NCBI GenBank assembly: GCA_015059785.1
Contig: SUZS01000004.1
Location: 1-64,000 of the forward strand
DNA: 64,000 bases
Direction of reading: 5' to 3'
Source: Rikenellaceae bacterium
GTDB taxonomy: Bacteria > Bacteroidota > Bacteroidia > Bacteroidales > Rikenellaceae
In this document: positions 1 through 10,480 of the stretch, piece by piece
How the letters are laid out: each line of letters begins with the position of its first letter
Position numbering within the stretch: position 1 is the first letter of the stretch
Notes under the pieces: model-generated
Databases searched by the model: none
Seen by the model: only the letters and a program-made list of their open reading frames with translations
Told to the model about the DNA's origin: nothing
Made by a program: the position numbers and the translations under genes

Positions 1-85
1 CTTCGTCAAATGGTTCCTTTTTCTGCAAAGTAATCAGGGTAAAGCAAGCAAAAAATAGGGTGAGAAATACTGCGTTTCTCGCCAT
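1..85 (-). CDS. Partial CDS (5' end only), N-terminus MARNAVFLTLFFACFTLITLQKKEPFDE..., likely secreted/signal-anchored protein
   Basis: Open frame from ATG at 85 (minus) running off the left edge; hydrophobic signal-like N-terminus; lies downstream of the rplT terminator. Confidence 0.55.
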   Translation of the reverse strand, partial: MARNAVFLTLFFACFTLITLQKKEPFDE

Positions 86-132
86 TTATTTACTCTCTAA
101 AAAGCGCCACTTTTGGCATCATTACCAAAAAA

Positions 133-166
133 AGTGGGTGACTATTTTACTTTATAGTCACCCACT
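133..166 (-). terminator. Rho-independent terminator of rpmI-rplT
   Basis: AGTGGGTGACTAT...ATAGTCACCCACT inverted repeat followed on minus strand by a T-run. Confidence 0.85.
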
Positions 167-187
167 CATCTTTTGCGACGCAAAAGG

Positions 188-532
188 CTATTTAACTGCG
201 TTTACAATTGCCTCGAATGCTTTCGGCTCGTTCATCGCCAGGTCTGCCATAACCTTACGGTTAAGAGCGATACCCTTAGCGTTTACTTTACCGATGAACT
301 CCGAATAGGTCATACCGTAAGCACGGACTGCCGCATTGATACGGGTGATCCACAGCGAACGGAATGTACGCTTCTTAAGGCGGCGGTGTGCATATGCATA
401 CTGCAGACCCTTCTCGACAGTATTTTTGGCTACTGTCCAAACATTTCCCCTTGAACCAAAGTTACCCTTGGCAAGCTTCAAAACCTTTTTTCTTCTTGCG
501 CGTGACGCAACAGCATTGACTGAACGTGGCAT
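188..532 (-). CDS. rplT: 50S ribosomal protein L20
   Basis: [55 protein letters not shown] is L20. Confidence 0.97.
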   Translation of the reverse strand: MPRSVNAVASRARRKKVLKLAKGNFGSRGNVWTVAKNTVEKGLQYAYAHRRLKKRTFRSLWITRINAAVRAYGMTYSEFIGKVNAKGIALNRKVMADLAMNEPKAFEAIVNAVK

Positions 533-636
533 ACTTAAAAGTTTTTGATGAAGTTAACAGCGGTACGATTCTCTCGCACTCTTTAGGGCTGTTTCACTCC
601 GGTTAATAAAAAATTGTTAACTTGCTCGGCTGCTAA

Positions 637-831
637 TTACTTAACAAGCAGAGTCTTGATCTTTGCCTCATCGGCTGGTGAAACGATACCTGAATAGCAG
701 AGGTTACGCTTCTGTTTCTTAGTCTTTTTTGTCAGGATGTGACTGTGATAAGCGTGCTTACGCTTGATCTTACCTGTGCCGGTGAAAGTAAAACGCTTCT
801 TTGCAGCGGCATTAGTTTTCATTTTTGGCAT
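637..831 (-). CDS. rpmI: 50S ribosomal protein L35
   Basis: [36 protein letters not shown] is L35. Confidence 0.97.
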   Translation of the reverse strand: MPKMKTNAAAKKRFTFTGTGKIKRKHAYHSHILTKKTKKQKRNLCYSGIVSPADEAKIKTLLVK

Positions 832-949
832 AATTGTAAAATATTTTTAGTTAAACATAGCGTGCAAAGATACAGATTTTTTTTAATTCAACAACCAAAC
901 TTTCAAACTTTTTTGTATTTTTGTAGTGTTAAACCTCAAAATTACTGTG

Positions 950-2557
950 ATGAAACTAAACAAACTTTCAAAGAGCGCACTTTTTGCCGCTGTGCCTACT
1001 GTGGCCGCTGTGCCAATGGCTGCGACAAGTTGCAGCAACGCACCTAAGCAGGGAGATAAACCAAATGTGATATTTATCCTTATGGATGATGCAGGCTATG
1101 GCGACTTTGGCTGTTATGGTCAGACAAAGACCGAGACGCCAAATATTGACGCTCTGGCAAACAACGGCATCCGCTTTACAGATATGTATACCGCGGCGCC
1201 AGTATCCTCTCCATCGCGTGCCTGCCTTATTACGGGTCAGCATATGGGTAACTCTCAGATTCGCGAGAATGTAGAGGGTAGAGTTGAGGATGGTATTTGG
1301 AACTTTGACACCGTAGACCAGAACCCTGCTATTGAGGGTCAGATGGGACTCAAGCCAGGCACTCCGACCCTGGGAACTATGATGCAGCAGGCAGGCTATG
1401 CTACAGGTATGGTCGGCAAGTGGGGTATTGGTAGTCCTGTAGGTGGCTCGGCGCCGTGGGATATGGGCTTTGACTTCTACTATGGCTGTGTTTGTCAGCG
1501 CGTGGCACACAACTACTATCCTGCCTATATGTGGAAAAATGGTAAGAAGGAGTATATCAACGACCCTGCAACGGTTACCCATCCGGGAACAAAGCTTGAC
1601 CAGGGCGCAGACCCATACAACCCAGCAAGCTATGATAAGTATAGCGAGGGTAAGGTATACGCTCCAGATAAGATGTATGAGAATGTTGTTGAGTTTATCC
1701 GCCAGAGTAAAGCGGACGACAAACCATTCTTCCTTATGTGGACAACTCCATTCCCACACTCTCCACTACAGGCTCCAAAGGAGTGGGTAGAGAAGTATGT
1801 TGCAAAGTATGGCGATGAGGAGCCGCTTGTGGGCGAGAAGTGTCAGCTAAATGGTTGGCCACACAACTACTACCCTTGCCGTTACCCTCACGCAACATAC
1901 TCTGCTATGATTTCATACTTTGACTATCAGGTAGGACTGCTTGTTGAGGAGCTGAAGGCACAGGGACTCTATGAGAATACGATTATTATGTTCTCATCAG
2001 ATAATGGCCCTGCAAATAACGCCTCTTCGCCTACCGTATGGATGGATAGCGCAGCACCTTATCGCTGTGGCAAGGGCTGGGGTAAGCGAACACTCAAGGA
2101 GGGTGGTATCCGTATGCCATTTATCGCCTCTTGGCCTGCAAAGATTAAGAGTGGCGTTGTGAGCGACCATATTGGAAACTTCGCCGATGTAATGCCTACA
2201 GTGTGCGAGATTGCGGGTGTTGAGGCTCCAAAGAATGACGGAGTGTCGCTTCTACCAATCCTCTCTGGTAATCCAGAGGCTCAGCAGGAGCATAAATATC
2301 TCTACTGGGAGTACCCTGCTGCGGGCGGTATGATTGCTGTTCGTGAGGGTAAGTGGAAGGGCTTTATTGACAATGTTCACGCTGGTAACCGCACAATGCA
2401 GCTCTACGATGTGAGCGTTGCAGGAAAGGATATTGAGACTGCCGACAAGAATGTTGCTGCCGACCATCCAGAGATTGTTGAGCGTATGTGGGGCTATATA
2501 GAGGAGAGTCACCACCTTGCTGAGTACGAGCCGTTTAATGTGGATATTACACGATAA
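950..2557 (+). CDS. Sulfatase (arylsulfatase family, Ser-type), lipoprotein-like signal
   Basis: N-term PNVIFILMDDAGYGDFGCYG; active-site SSPSR motif; GKWGIG; lipobox-like AATSC; start at 950 preferred because a TATTTTTG promoter-like element lies at 916-923. Confidence 0.95.
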   Translation: MKLNKLSKSALFAAVPTVAAVPMAATSCSNAPKQGDKPNVIFILMDDAGYGDFGCYGQTKTETPNIDALANNGIRFTDMYTAAPVSSPSRACLITGQHMGNSQIRENVEGRVEDGIWNFDTVDQNPAIEGQMGLKPGTPTLGTMMQQAGYATGMVGKWGIGSPVGGSAPWDMGFDFYYGCVCQRVAHNYYPAYMWKNGKKEYINDPATVTHPGTKLDQGADPYNPASYDKYSEGKVYAPDKMYENVVEFIRQSKADDKPFFLMWTTPFPHSPLQAPKEWVEKYVAKYGDEEPLVGEKCQLNGWPHNYYPCRYPHATYSAMISYFDYQVGLLVEELKAQGLYENTIIMFSSDNGPANNASSPTVWMDSAAPYRCGKGWGKRTLKEGGIRMPFIASWPAKIKSGVVSDHIGNFADVMPTVCEIAGVEAPKNDGVSLLPILSGNPEAQQEHKYLYWEYPAAGGMIAVREGKWKGFIDNVHAGNRTMQLYDVSVAGKDIETADKNVAADHPEIVERMWGYIEESHHLAEYEPFNVDITR

Positions 2558-2560
2558 ACG

Positions 2561-3778
2561 ATGAGGCGCAGTGTAGAGTTTACATACGAAGATATTGTCA
2601 AGCGCAATGAGCGACGGGGCTTTACCACAATGGTTAAGCCCGTCGGCTCACTTTGTAATATGCGCTGCAAGTACTGCTACTACCTTGATAAGGCAGAGCT
2701 ATATGGCGGTGTTGAGATAGCTATGGACGACAGACTGCTTGAGCAGTATATCCGCGCCAATATTGAGGGTAACAACTCGCCAGTAATTGCCTTTGCGTGG
2801 CACGGTGGCGAGCCACTGCTTGCGGGTAAGGATTTCTTTCGTAAGGCTGTGGTGCTGCAGCAGAAGTATGCAGGGGGCAAGACCGTTGAGAACTCTATAC
2901 AGACAAATGGACTGCTTGTAGATGACGAGTGGTGCGCAATTTTTAGGGATAACAACTTCCTTGTTGGCGTATCTATAGATGGACCTGAGAGCATCCACGA
3001 TGCTCACCGCGTAGATGTTGGCGGACAGCCGACCTTTGCCCGCGTGATGAGGGGCATAGAGCGTCTGTACCGTAACCGCGTGGAGTACAACACCCTAACA
3101 ACGGTAAATGTCCATAGCGAGGGCCGTGGCGCAGAGGTCTACAACTTCTTGCGTGGCATAAGCGTATTTATGCAGTTTCTGCCCGTAGCAGAGCTTCTAT
3201 CGGATGGCCGTGTGCAGTCGCCAGATAACGAAGGGGCTGACATAGCTCCGTGGTCGGTTAGTGCCGAGGGCTTTGGTCAGTTTATGTGCGATATTTTTGA
3301 TATTTGGGTCAAAAAGGATGTGGGTAGACGCTATGTGCAGCTCTTTGATGCTACACTTGCCCTTAAGGTGGGCGTTCAGCCGTCAGTCTGCTCGCTCTGC
3401 GAGACCTGCGGTAGTGGACTTACTGTAGAACATAATGGCGATGTATACTGCTGCGACCACTTTGTATACCCAGAATATAAAATAGGTAATATCTACTCCG
3501 ACCGCCTCGCTGACCTTGCATACTGTGACCGCCAATTTGAGTTTGGAGTGGCTAAGCGCGCCCTTCTTCCGCATCAGTGTCGCCACTGCCGCTACTATAA
3601 ACTCTGTCACGGCGAGTGCCCTAAGCACCGCTTTATTACTGACAATACGGGCGAATATGGAAAGAACTACCTCTGCGAGGGGTATAAGATGTTCTTCGCC
3701 CACACAGAGGTAGCTATGGATAAAATGGCTCGCCTAATTCTTGATGGCAAACCGGCAGCCGAGATAATGAATGATTAG
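2561..3778 (+). CDS. Anaerobic sulfatase-maturating enzyme (radical SAM/SPASM)
   Basis: CNMRCKYCYY radical SAM motif, WHGGEPLLAG, C-terminal SPASM Cys clusters; adjacent to sulfatase. Confidence 0.93.
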   Translation: MRRSVEFTYEDIVKRNERRGFTTMVKPVGSLCNMRCKYCYYLDKAELYGGVEIAMDDRLLEQYIRANIEGNNSPVIAFAWHGGEPLLAGKDFFRKAVVLQQKYAGGKTVENSIQTNGLLVDDEWCAIFRDNNFLVGVSIDGPESIHDAHRVDVGGQPTFARVMRGIERLYRNRVEYNTLTTVNVHSEGRGAEVYNFLRGISVFMQFLPVAELLSDGRVQSPDNEGADIAPWSVSAEGFGQFMCDIFDIWVKKDVGRRYVQLFDATLALKVGVQPSVCSLCETCGSGLTVEHNGDVYCCDHFVYPEYKIGNIYSDRLADLAYCDRQFEFGVAKRALLPHQCRHCRYYKLCHGECPKHRFITDNTGEYGKNYLCEGYKMFFAHTEVAMDKMARLILDGKPAAEIMND

Positions 3779-4470
3779 AGTAGTGACTTGATATAGCCTA
3801 CTACAATATGCCACCAACTTACAAGTGCTGACCAGTACTCTGCTGCTAATGTCTTAAACGCATCTATTACACCGTAGCGGATAGAGAGCAGTAGTATTGT
3901 AAGGTTTACTGTCCACATCGCAAAGATAAAGAGGTAGGAGCGGAGAACGCCTACGCTTGTGATATCTGTCTGGTGTGTGCCTATCTGGCGGCGGAAGCAA
4001 CCGATATGAAATGCGGCGGTAAAGCCAATCATTATATCAAAGATATAGAGCGAGTTTTGCGCGCCCAACTCTCGTAAAAAGAGCAGCAGGTATGTAAATA
4101 TCGGCAGACAGTATGGCGCAAGGGAGATAAAAATTGTTCCGAAGCGCAAGCCTCCGCTATGGCTCATCTCGCCCTCGCCCTCGCCAGCCTCAAAGGAGTG
4201 AATCTTACGCAGAAACATCATACCTACAATGGTGTGTGACAGCTCGTGCGAGAATGTTCTAAGCCACTCAAGATTTTTGTTAAAAATTCGGATAATAGAT
4301 AGAACAAAGTATGCCGCCATACCTACGCCGACCCACTTATATATAATATAGTGTCCAATGCTCCACTTGATAACGGGAATAATCTCTGTTACACCCAGGG
4401 CAATAAGCAGTATAATGAGCGGAAAAGATAGTAGTCTTAGCATAGTCGTTATTTTTCGGCAAATATACAA
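3775..4470 (-). CDS. M50-like membrane metalloprotease
   Basis: Multiple hydrophobic segments and FSHELSHTIVG (HExxH). Confidence 0.65.
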   Translation of the reverse strand: MYICRKITTMLRLLSFPLIILLIALGVTEIIPVIKWSIGHYIIYKWVGVGMAAYFVLSIIRIFNKNLEWLRTFSHELSHTIVGMMFLRKIHSFEAGEGEGEMSHSGGLRFGTIFISLAPYCLPIFTYLLLFLRELGAQNSLYIFDIMIGFTAAFHIGCFRRQIGTHQTDITSVGVLRSYLFIFAMWTVNLTILLLSIRYGVIDAFKTLAAEYWSALVSWWHIVVGYIKSLL

Positions 4471-4473
4471 AAA

Positions 4474-4499
4474 AGTCGGGAAAGATAACTCTCCCGACT
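4474..4499. terminator. Terminator hairpin
   Basis: AGTCGGGA...TCCCGACT flanked by A/T runs. Confidence 0.75.
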
Positions 4500-4517
4500 C
4501 ATATTATTAACTACCTA

Positions 4518-5459
4518 CTAATGGAAGAAGATAGATGAAATCTCCTTATAGTTGTGTACACGCTCGATAACCTCAGCGAAGATGTCTGCACAAGAGAGAA
4601 CAGTAAACTTGTGAAGATCAGCCTCTGGGTTGAGTGGAATTGTATCAGATACAATAACCTCAGTAAGCGCGCTCTCGTTGATGCGGTCATAGGCCTTACC
4701 AGAGAGAACTGGGTGGGTAATAGCAGCACGAACAGACTTTGCACCGCGCTCCATAAGCATATTTGCAGCCATACAGATTGTGCCAGCAGTGTCAATCATA
4801 TCGTCTACGATAAGAACATTTCTTCCCTCAACATCGCCAATAGCGGTCATAGAACCAACGACATTTGCCTTTGCGCGCTCCTTGTGTGAGATGATAATAG
4901 GAGTGCCGAGAAGCTTTGCATAAGTTCCTGCGCGCTTTGCACCACCCATATCAGGAGCTGCGATAGAGAGGTCCTCAATACCAAGACTCTGAATGTAAGG
5001 GACAAACATACCACTTGCATAGAGTGCATCTACTGGAACCTCAAAGAAGCCCTGAATCTGGTCTGCGTGAAGGTCCATAGTCATCACACGGTCAACACCC
5101 GCTGCTGTGAGCATATTAGCCACGAGCTTTGAGGTAATTGGAACGCGAGGACGATCTTTACGGTCCTGACGAGCCCAACCAAAGTAAGGGATTACGGCGA
5201 TAACCTTATATGCCGAGGCACGACGAGCAGCGTCTATCATCATCAGCAGCTCCATAAGGTTGTCAGACTTTGGGAAAGTAGACTGGATAATAAATACAGT
5301 ACAACCGCGGATAGACTCGGCATAGCGTGGCTGGAACTCGCCATCGCTAAACTCAAGACACTCACAGTCACCAAGAGTTGTGCCATAAGCGGCAACGATC
5401 TTCTCTGCAAGGTAGCGTGATGAGCGACCTGCGAAGAATTTAATTTTGTGGATAGCCAT
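4518..5459 (-). CDS. prs: Ribose-phosphate pyrophosphokinase
   Basis: FAGRSSRYLAEKIVAAYG, DLHADQIQGFFEVPVD, VLIVDDMIDTAGT PRPP loop. Confidence 0.96.
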   Translation of the reverse strand: MAIHKIKFFAGRSSRYLAEKIVAAYGTTLGDCECLEFSDGEFQPRYAESIRGCTVFIIQSTFPKSDNLMELLMMIDAARRASAYKVIAVIPYFGWARQDRKDRPRVPITSKLVANMLTAAGVDRVMTMDLHADQIQGFFEVPVDALYASGMFVPYIQSLGIEDLSIAAPDMGGAKRAGTYAKLLGTPIIISHKERAKANVVGSMTAIGDVEGRNVLIVDDMIDTAGTICMAANMLMERGAKSVRAAITHPVLSGKAYDRINESALTEVIVSDTIPLNPEADLHKFTVLSCADIFAEVIERVHNYKEISSIFFH

Positions 5460-5520
5460 AGGAATGTGTATTTAGTGTTTAGTTTACCTATTCGGGTACA
5501 AATGTAGTGAAAAAAGTCTA

Positions 5521-6162
5521 TTATTCACCATCTTTATTAAAATCTTTTAAGATAGTCTCAATATATCCCACTATCTCCTCTCTGCCGTCGCCCCTCTCTG
5601 ACGAGCTGACAAACATCGGCGGAAGGGTCTCCCACTGCTCCAAGAGTGTCTGCTCATAGCGAGAGACACTGCGAGTGAGCTGTGCTTTTGAGAGTTTATC
5701 TGCCTTGGTGAAGATAATGCCAAAGGGTACACCATTGATACCAAGCTGCTCTATAAACTCAAGGTCTATACGCTGCGGCTCAAGGCGCGAGTCTACAAGG
5801 ACGAAGAGAAAGTGCATCTTACTGCACTTGAAGACATAGTCTGTAATAATCTTTGCAAAGCTACCTCGTGTGCTTTTAGATGTGCGGGCATATCCGTAGC
5901 CTGGAAGGTCTACAAGATACCAGCTATCGTTAATGGTAAAGTGGTTGATAAGGCGGGTCTTACCCGGGGTTGCAGAGACCTTTGCCAGACCCTTATGCTG
6001 TGTCAGCATATTGATTAGCGAACTCTTGCCCACATTGCTTCGTCCGATAAAAGCGATGTCAGGAAGTTTGTCCTTCGGTACTTGAGAGATTCTCTCCGAA
6101 CTGCACTTAAAAGTTGCCCGTGTTATCATCGTACTAATACTATTTAACCTCTGTAAGCTCAA
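5521..6162 (-). CDS. engB: Ribosome biogenesis GTPase YihA/EngB
   Basis: FIGRSNVGKSSLINML, TPGKTRLINHF, DLPGYGYA. Confidence 0.94.
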   Translation of the reverse strand: MSLQRLNSISTMITRATFKCSSERISQVPKDKLPDIAFIGRSNVGKSSLINMLTQHKGLAKVSATPGKTRLINHFTINDSWYLVDLPGYGYARTSKSTRGSFAKIITDYVFKCSKMHFLFVLVDSRLEPQRIDLEFIEQLGINGVPFGIIFTKADKLSKAQLTRSVSRYEQTLLEQWETLPPMFVSSSERGDGREEIVGYIETILKDFNKDGE

Positions 6163-8371
6163 GAATTATGCTTCGGCAGTCGTTTCCGGCGCGAACCTCA
6201 CCCAGAGGAGCATTCTTTGTATATCCCTTAACAAGCTCTGGGATAACAATGCCCTCGTTCATAAGGAACTTACCGCTAACAACCTTGCCGCTAATAGCTG
6301 CCGGCTTATCAGCCACCTCTGGAGCCACCTCGCGGATGCGGTACTTGGCATCTGGGTTAAGACCCTGCAGTCGGATGACGATGTTTGACATTTCGTGCTT
6401 AAAGAAGTGACGGTATGCAAACAGCACAGCCTTATCCTTTGCCTCGTTTACATACATAAGAGATGTAAAGTCACGCTTGCCCTCGTATGGCGATACAAGG
6501 CGGTAGAGGTCTCCCTGCTGAACTACTGGTCGGATAACCTTGTACTCAGCAATGGCGCGCTTTGCATACTCGCGCTCGGCATCGTTGAGCTTTGCAGGTA
6601 CCATCTCCATACCCAGACGGCACATAGAGGCAACATCAAAGCGGTACTTGATAGGGATAAGTCGTTGTGTGTACTTGCTATATGCCGAGCCAACATGCGC
6701 TGCCAGCATATTTGATGGGTAGAAGTTCATTGCACCCCACTGTATAAGCACGCGGTGGTAGGCGTCTGTCTGGTCAGAGGTCCACATCTCCTGGAAGTAT
6801 GGCATAAAGCCGTAGTTAAGTCGGCCACCACCAGAGGCGCAGAGCTGAATAACTACATTTGGATACTTAGCGCGGATGCGCTTAAGAACTTTCTCAAGGG
6901 CGAGCGTATAGTCTACATAGAGGTTGCTCTGAAGCTCATTTGGCAGATATAGGCTATGTGCGTTGTGCATAGACATATTGTTATCCCACTTTATGTAGTA
7001 GATGTCTGGATATGCAGTGAGCAGATCGTCTACAACCTTGAATACATGGTCCTGAACCTTTGGATTTGTAAGGTCAAGGATGAGTTGTGTCTTGCCACGA
7101 CCATATGTAGGCTCAAAGTCTGGATGGCGAAGTACCCAATCTGGGTGTTTCTCATACAGCTCACTTGGAGTATTAACCATCTCTGGCTCAATCCAGATGC
7201 CGAACTTCATTCCATTGTTGTGCGCAAGGTCAATAAGCGGACGGATGCCGTTTGGAAGCTTCTTTGGAGCAATCATCCAGTCTCCAAGGGATGTAGTGCC
7301 GTTGTCGCGCGGATACTTGTCGCCAAACCAGCCATCGTCTACAACAAACATCTCGCCACCAAGAGCCGCAAAGTCGCGGGTCATATCGACCATACTTGTC
7401 TCGCTAATATCAAAGTGAACGCCCTCCCAAGAGTTGAGAAGTATCTCGCGCTGCTTTGTGCCATCAAGAAGTTGGTGCTTACGAGCCCAGCGATGTAGAG
7501 AGCGAGTAGCATCGCCCTTACCATTTGATGAGTATGTGAATACCATCTCTGGGGTTGTAAGAGACTTGCCACCTGCAAGGGTGTAGTCGCTCGCTGCAGG
7601 GTTTATACCACCCATAAAGAGTGTTGGAACGCGAGAAACAGGGGTGTTGTAGAACTCAAAGTGGGTGTTGCCCATCCACACTAATGTACCTGCAATAACA
7701 GGACAGTTCTGCTCCTCAAGCTTGCCATCAAGACCGAGCATAAACGAAGCGTTGAAGTACTGCGCCACGCGAGAGGCGGTTGTGGTAGAGATGTTGTATG
7801 TACCCACTGGAAGAGGCATAACAACTTCGTTATTCTCATTCTTAACATTACCCTCAAGCTGCATCAGTACACAGTTGTCAGACTGTATAGGCAGCACGGC
7901 AGACATATACTTCTGCAGTACGATAGGCTTCTTGCCATTGTTGAAGTACTCTGTGTTAATCTTCACAATATCGCAGTCGTCATAAGCTCTGTAATTTACC
8001 TTAACAACAAGGTTTGGGTGTGCTACATCCTTAAGCCAAAACGACAGGGTAGAGACTGGGCTGCCAGAGCTCTGCTCAACCTTGTCAACGACAAACTTTG
8101 TAGCATTGTCGCCATCGTGCTGCTTTACAAGCGAAGCATAAGGGGCATCGCAACGGGTACCAAAGGCAGGGTAGGCGTCATACTTGAGCATACGGCCTGC
8201 TGCTCGAACATCCGCAGCCGTAGCCTTAGCTCCGTAGTAGCGGAAGTTGAGCTGCTTGCCCTCCTCGGCACTGAGGATAATTGTTGTGTTTGGCGTTGAG
8301 AGCGTATACTCCTTTGCGACTGCAGCACCAAACGACGAGAGTAGTACAATGGCGGTTAATAGTCTTTTCAT
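6140..8371 (-). CDS. Alpha-galactosidase (GH36)
   Basis: Signal peptide; NSWEGVHFDI, FVVDDGWFG, GIWIEPEMVN, YIKWDNNM. Confidence 0.93.
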   Translation of the reverse strand: MKRLLTAIVLLSSFGAAVAKEYTLSTPNTTIILSAEEGKQLNFRYYGAKATAADVRAAGRMLKYDAYPAFGTRCDAPYASLVKQHDGDNATKFVVDKVEQSSGSPVSTLSFWLKDVAHPNLVVKVNYRAYDDCDIVKINTEYFNNGKKPIVLQKYMSAVLPIQSDNCVLMQLEGNVKNENNEVVMPLPVGTYNISTTTASRVAQYFNASFMLGLDGKLEEQNCPVIAGTLVWMGNTHFEFYNTPVSRVPTLFMGGINPAASDYTLAGGKSLTTPEMVFTYSSNGKGDATRSLHRWARKHQLLDGTKQREILLNSWEGVHFDISETSMVDMTRDFAALGGEMFVVDDGWFGDKYPRDNGTTSLGDWMIAPKKLPNGIRPLIDLAHNNGMKFGIWIEPEMVNTPSELYEKHPDWVLRHPDFEPTYGRGKTQLILDLTNPKVQDHVFKVVDDLLTAYPDIYYIKWDNNMSMHNAHSLYLPNELQSNLYVDYTLALEKVLKRIRAKYPNVVIQLCASGGGRLNYGFMPYFQEMWTSDQTDAYHRVLIQWGAMNFYPSNMLAAHVGSAYSKYTQRLIPIKYRFDVASMCRLGMEMVPAKLNDAEREYAKRAIAEYKVIRPVVQQGDLYRLVSPYEGKRDFTSLMYVNEAKDKAVLFAYRHFFKHEMSNIVIRLQGLNPDAKYRIREVAPEVADKPAAISGKVVSGKFLMNEGIVIPELVKGYTKNAPLGEVRAGNDCRSIILELTEVK

Positions 8372-8391
8372 ATAGGTTAGTTTTTTAGGTG

Positions 8392-10239
8392 TTACTCAAC
8401 AGTCACAGACTTGGCAAGGTTGCGTGGCTGGTCCACATTTCTACCCTTGTTTACAGCAATGTAGTAGGCAAGGAGCTGAAGTGGAATAGCTGTAAGCAGC
8501 GGAGTGAGGCACTCTGAAATCTCTGGCACCTCAATAACATAGTCGGCCATATCGCGAACAATAGTATCGCCCTCGGTAACAATAGCTACAACCTTTCCGC
8601 CACGAGCCTTAACCTGCTGGATGTTGTTCACAGTCTTGTCGTATACATTGTCCTTAATGGCGATAACCACTGACGGCATATCGTTGTCAATAAGGGCGAT
8701 AGTTCCGTGCTTCATCTCAGCTGCAGGGTAACCCTCTGCGTGGATATACGAAATCTCCTTGAGCTTAAGCGCACCCTCAAGCGCAGATGGGTAGTTATAT
8801 CCGCGACCTAAGTAGAGGAAGTTGTGCGCGTAAGTGAATATTTTTGCAAGATCCTCAATCGTCTCGCTCTGGTTAAGGATTTCCTGAATAAGGGTCGGGA
8901 TGCGACGAATATCGTTAGCAACTGTTGAGAGTGTCTGCTGGTCTACAATGCCCTTCATCTGACCAATGAGCAGAGACATCATTGCAAGAACTGTCACCTG
9001 GCCGGTAAATGCCTTTGTAGATGCAACGCCAATCTCTGGGCCAACATGGATATAGCAACCGGAGTGTGTTGCGCGCGGGATTGATGAGCCGATAACATTG
9101 CAAATGCCGAATACAAATGCTCCGTTAGCCTTTGCAAGCTCAAGAGCAGCAAGGGTGTCGGCAGTCTCTCCAGACTGAGAAAGGGCAATAAGAATATCAT
9201 TCTCTCCGACTACTGGATTGCTGTAGCGGAACTCACTTGCATACTCTACAACAACAGGTATGCGGCAGTAGTCCTCAAACAGATGCTTACCGATAAGGGC
9301 TGCGTGCCAAGATGTTCCGCAGGCAACAATAATTATGCGGTTAGCATTGAGGAAACGCTCTTTGTTTTCAATAACACCAGAGAGGGTAATAGTCTGACCA
9401 TCAGCGGAAATGCGGCCACTGATGCAGTCGGCAAGCGTGCGAGGCTGCTCAAAAATCTCCTTGAGCATAAAGTGTGGGTAGCCGCCCTTCTCAAGCTGCT
9501 CAATAGACATCTGAAGCTCGGTAATCTCAATCTTGCTGCTCTCTGTGCTCTTTGCGTCGTAGACCTTAAGCTCCTCTCCGCGCTCAATTACTGCAATCTC
9601 GCCATCGTTAAGGTAGACAACCTTGTTTGTGTACTCAATAATTGGCGTAGCGTCAGAGGCGAGGAAATACTCGCCTTCGCCAATGCCGATAACCAGCGGT
9701 GAAGACTGCCTTGCAGCGATAATCTGATTTGGATTCTCGCTGTCCACTACGGCTATGGCATATGCACCGACAATCTTCTTTGTAGCTTCTGTAACGGCCT
9801 CAAACAGAGTACAGTTGTTCTTCTTCATAATGTACTCAATAAGCTGTACGGCAACCTCTGTATCTGTCTGACTTACAAATGTATATCCGTGCTCTGAAAG
9901 AGCTTGCTTGAGTACCGTATAGTTCTCAATAGTGCCATTGTGCACCATTGCAATTCTACCAGACTGAGAGTAGTGAGGATGGGCGTTTGTGTCGTTTGGC
10001 TCGCCGTGTGTCGCCCAGCGGGTGTGCGCAATGCCGATGCTTCCGCTCAAGTCCTTGCTCGCCGCAAAGTGCTCCAACGCCTCAACCTTTCCCTTTGACT
10101 TATATATGTTTAACTCGCCAGTGTCTGCAATCATTGCCACACCTGACGAGTCATAACCTCTGTACTCCAATCTGTGTAATCCCTGAATTAAAACATCGTA
10201 GGCTCTCCTTTGGCCTATATATCCAACAATTCCGCACAT
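8392..10239 (-). CDS. glmS: Glutamine--fructose-6-phosphate aminotransferase (isomerizing)
   Basis: MCGIVGYIGQR N-terminal glutaminase and SIS domains; C-terminus LAKSVTVE. Confidence 0.98.
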   Translation of the reverse strand: MCGIVGYIGQRRAYDVLIQGLHRLEYRGYDSSGVAMIADTGELNIYKSKGKVEALEHFAASKDLSGSIGIAHTRWATHGEPNDTNAHPHYSQSGRIAMVHNGTIENYTVLKQALSEHGYTFVSQTDTEVAVQLIEYIMKKNNCTLFEAVTEATKKIVGAYAIAVVDSENPNQIIAARQSSPLVIGIGEGEYFLASDATPIIEYTNKVVYLNDGEIAVIERGEELKVYDAKSTESSKIEITELQMSIEQLEKGGYPHFMLKEIFEQPRTLADCISGRISADGQTITLSGVIENKERFLNANRIIIVACGTSWHAALIGKHLFEDYCRIPVVVEYASEFRYSNPVVGENDILIALSQSGETADTLAALELAKANGAFVFGICNVIGSSIPRATHSGCYIHVGPEIGVASTKAFTGQVTVLAMMSLLIGQMKGIVDQQTLSTVANDIRRIPTLIQEILNQSETIEDLAKIFTYAHNFLYLGRGYNYPSALEGALKLKEISYIHAEGYPAAEMKHGTIALIDNDMPSVVIAIKDNVYDKTVNNIQQVKARGGKVVAIVTEGDTIVRDMADYVIEVPEISECLTPLLTAIPLQLLAYYIAVNKGRNVDQPRNLAKSVTVE

Positions 10240-10480
10240 AATATATTTTTTTTCAGTTAAATGCTATTATTAATCCTGGCAAAGATACGCGATTTTTTCT
10301 ATAAAACCAAATATGCTATTTATTGTATAAATACCCGATTTACAATCTGAATATTTAGTTGTAAATCTGAAATATCTATGCGATTGTGTGGGTGGATTTT
10401 AAGGGGTTTAGGGTTGGTTAATAAGTAATTTTTGGATTGGTTAATGGTGTCCTGCGCGGTTTTTTTGCAAGGTTTTTTTG

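Noticed and set aside
968-1759. 263-aa minus ORF antisense to sulfatase
   Set aside because: Low-complexity, no recognisable motif, fully antisense to a clear sulfatase; an artefact of codon bias
2680-3007. Overlapping minus ORFs within anSME
   Set aside because: Antisense to a well-supported radical SAM gene
6956-7498. 180-aa plus ORF within alpha-galactosidase
   Set aside because: Antisense to GH36 coding sequence
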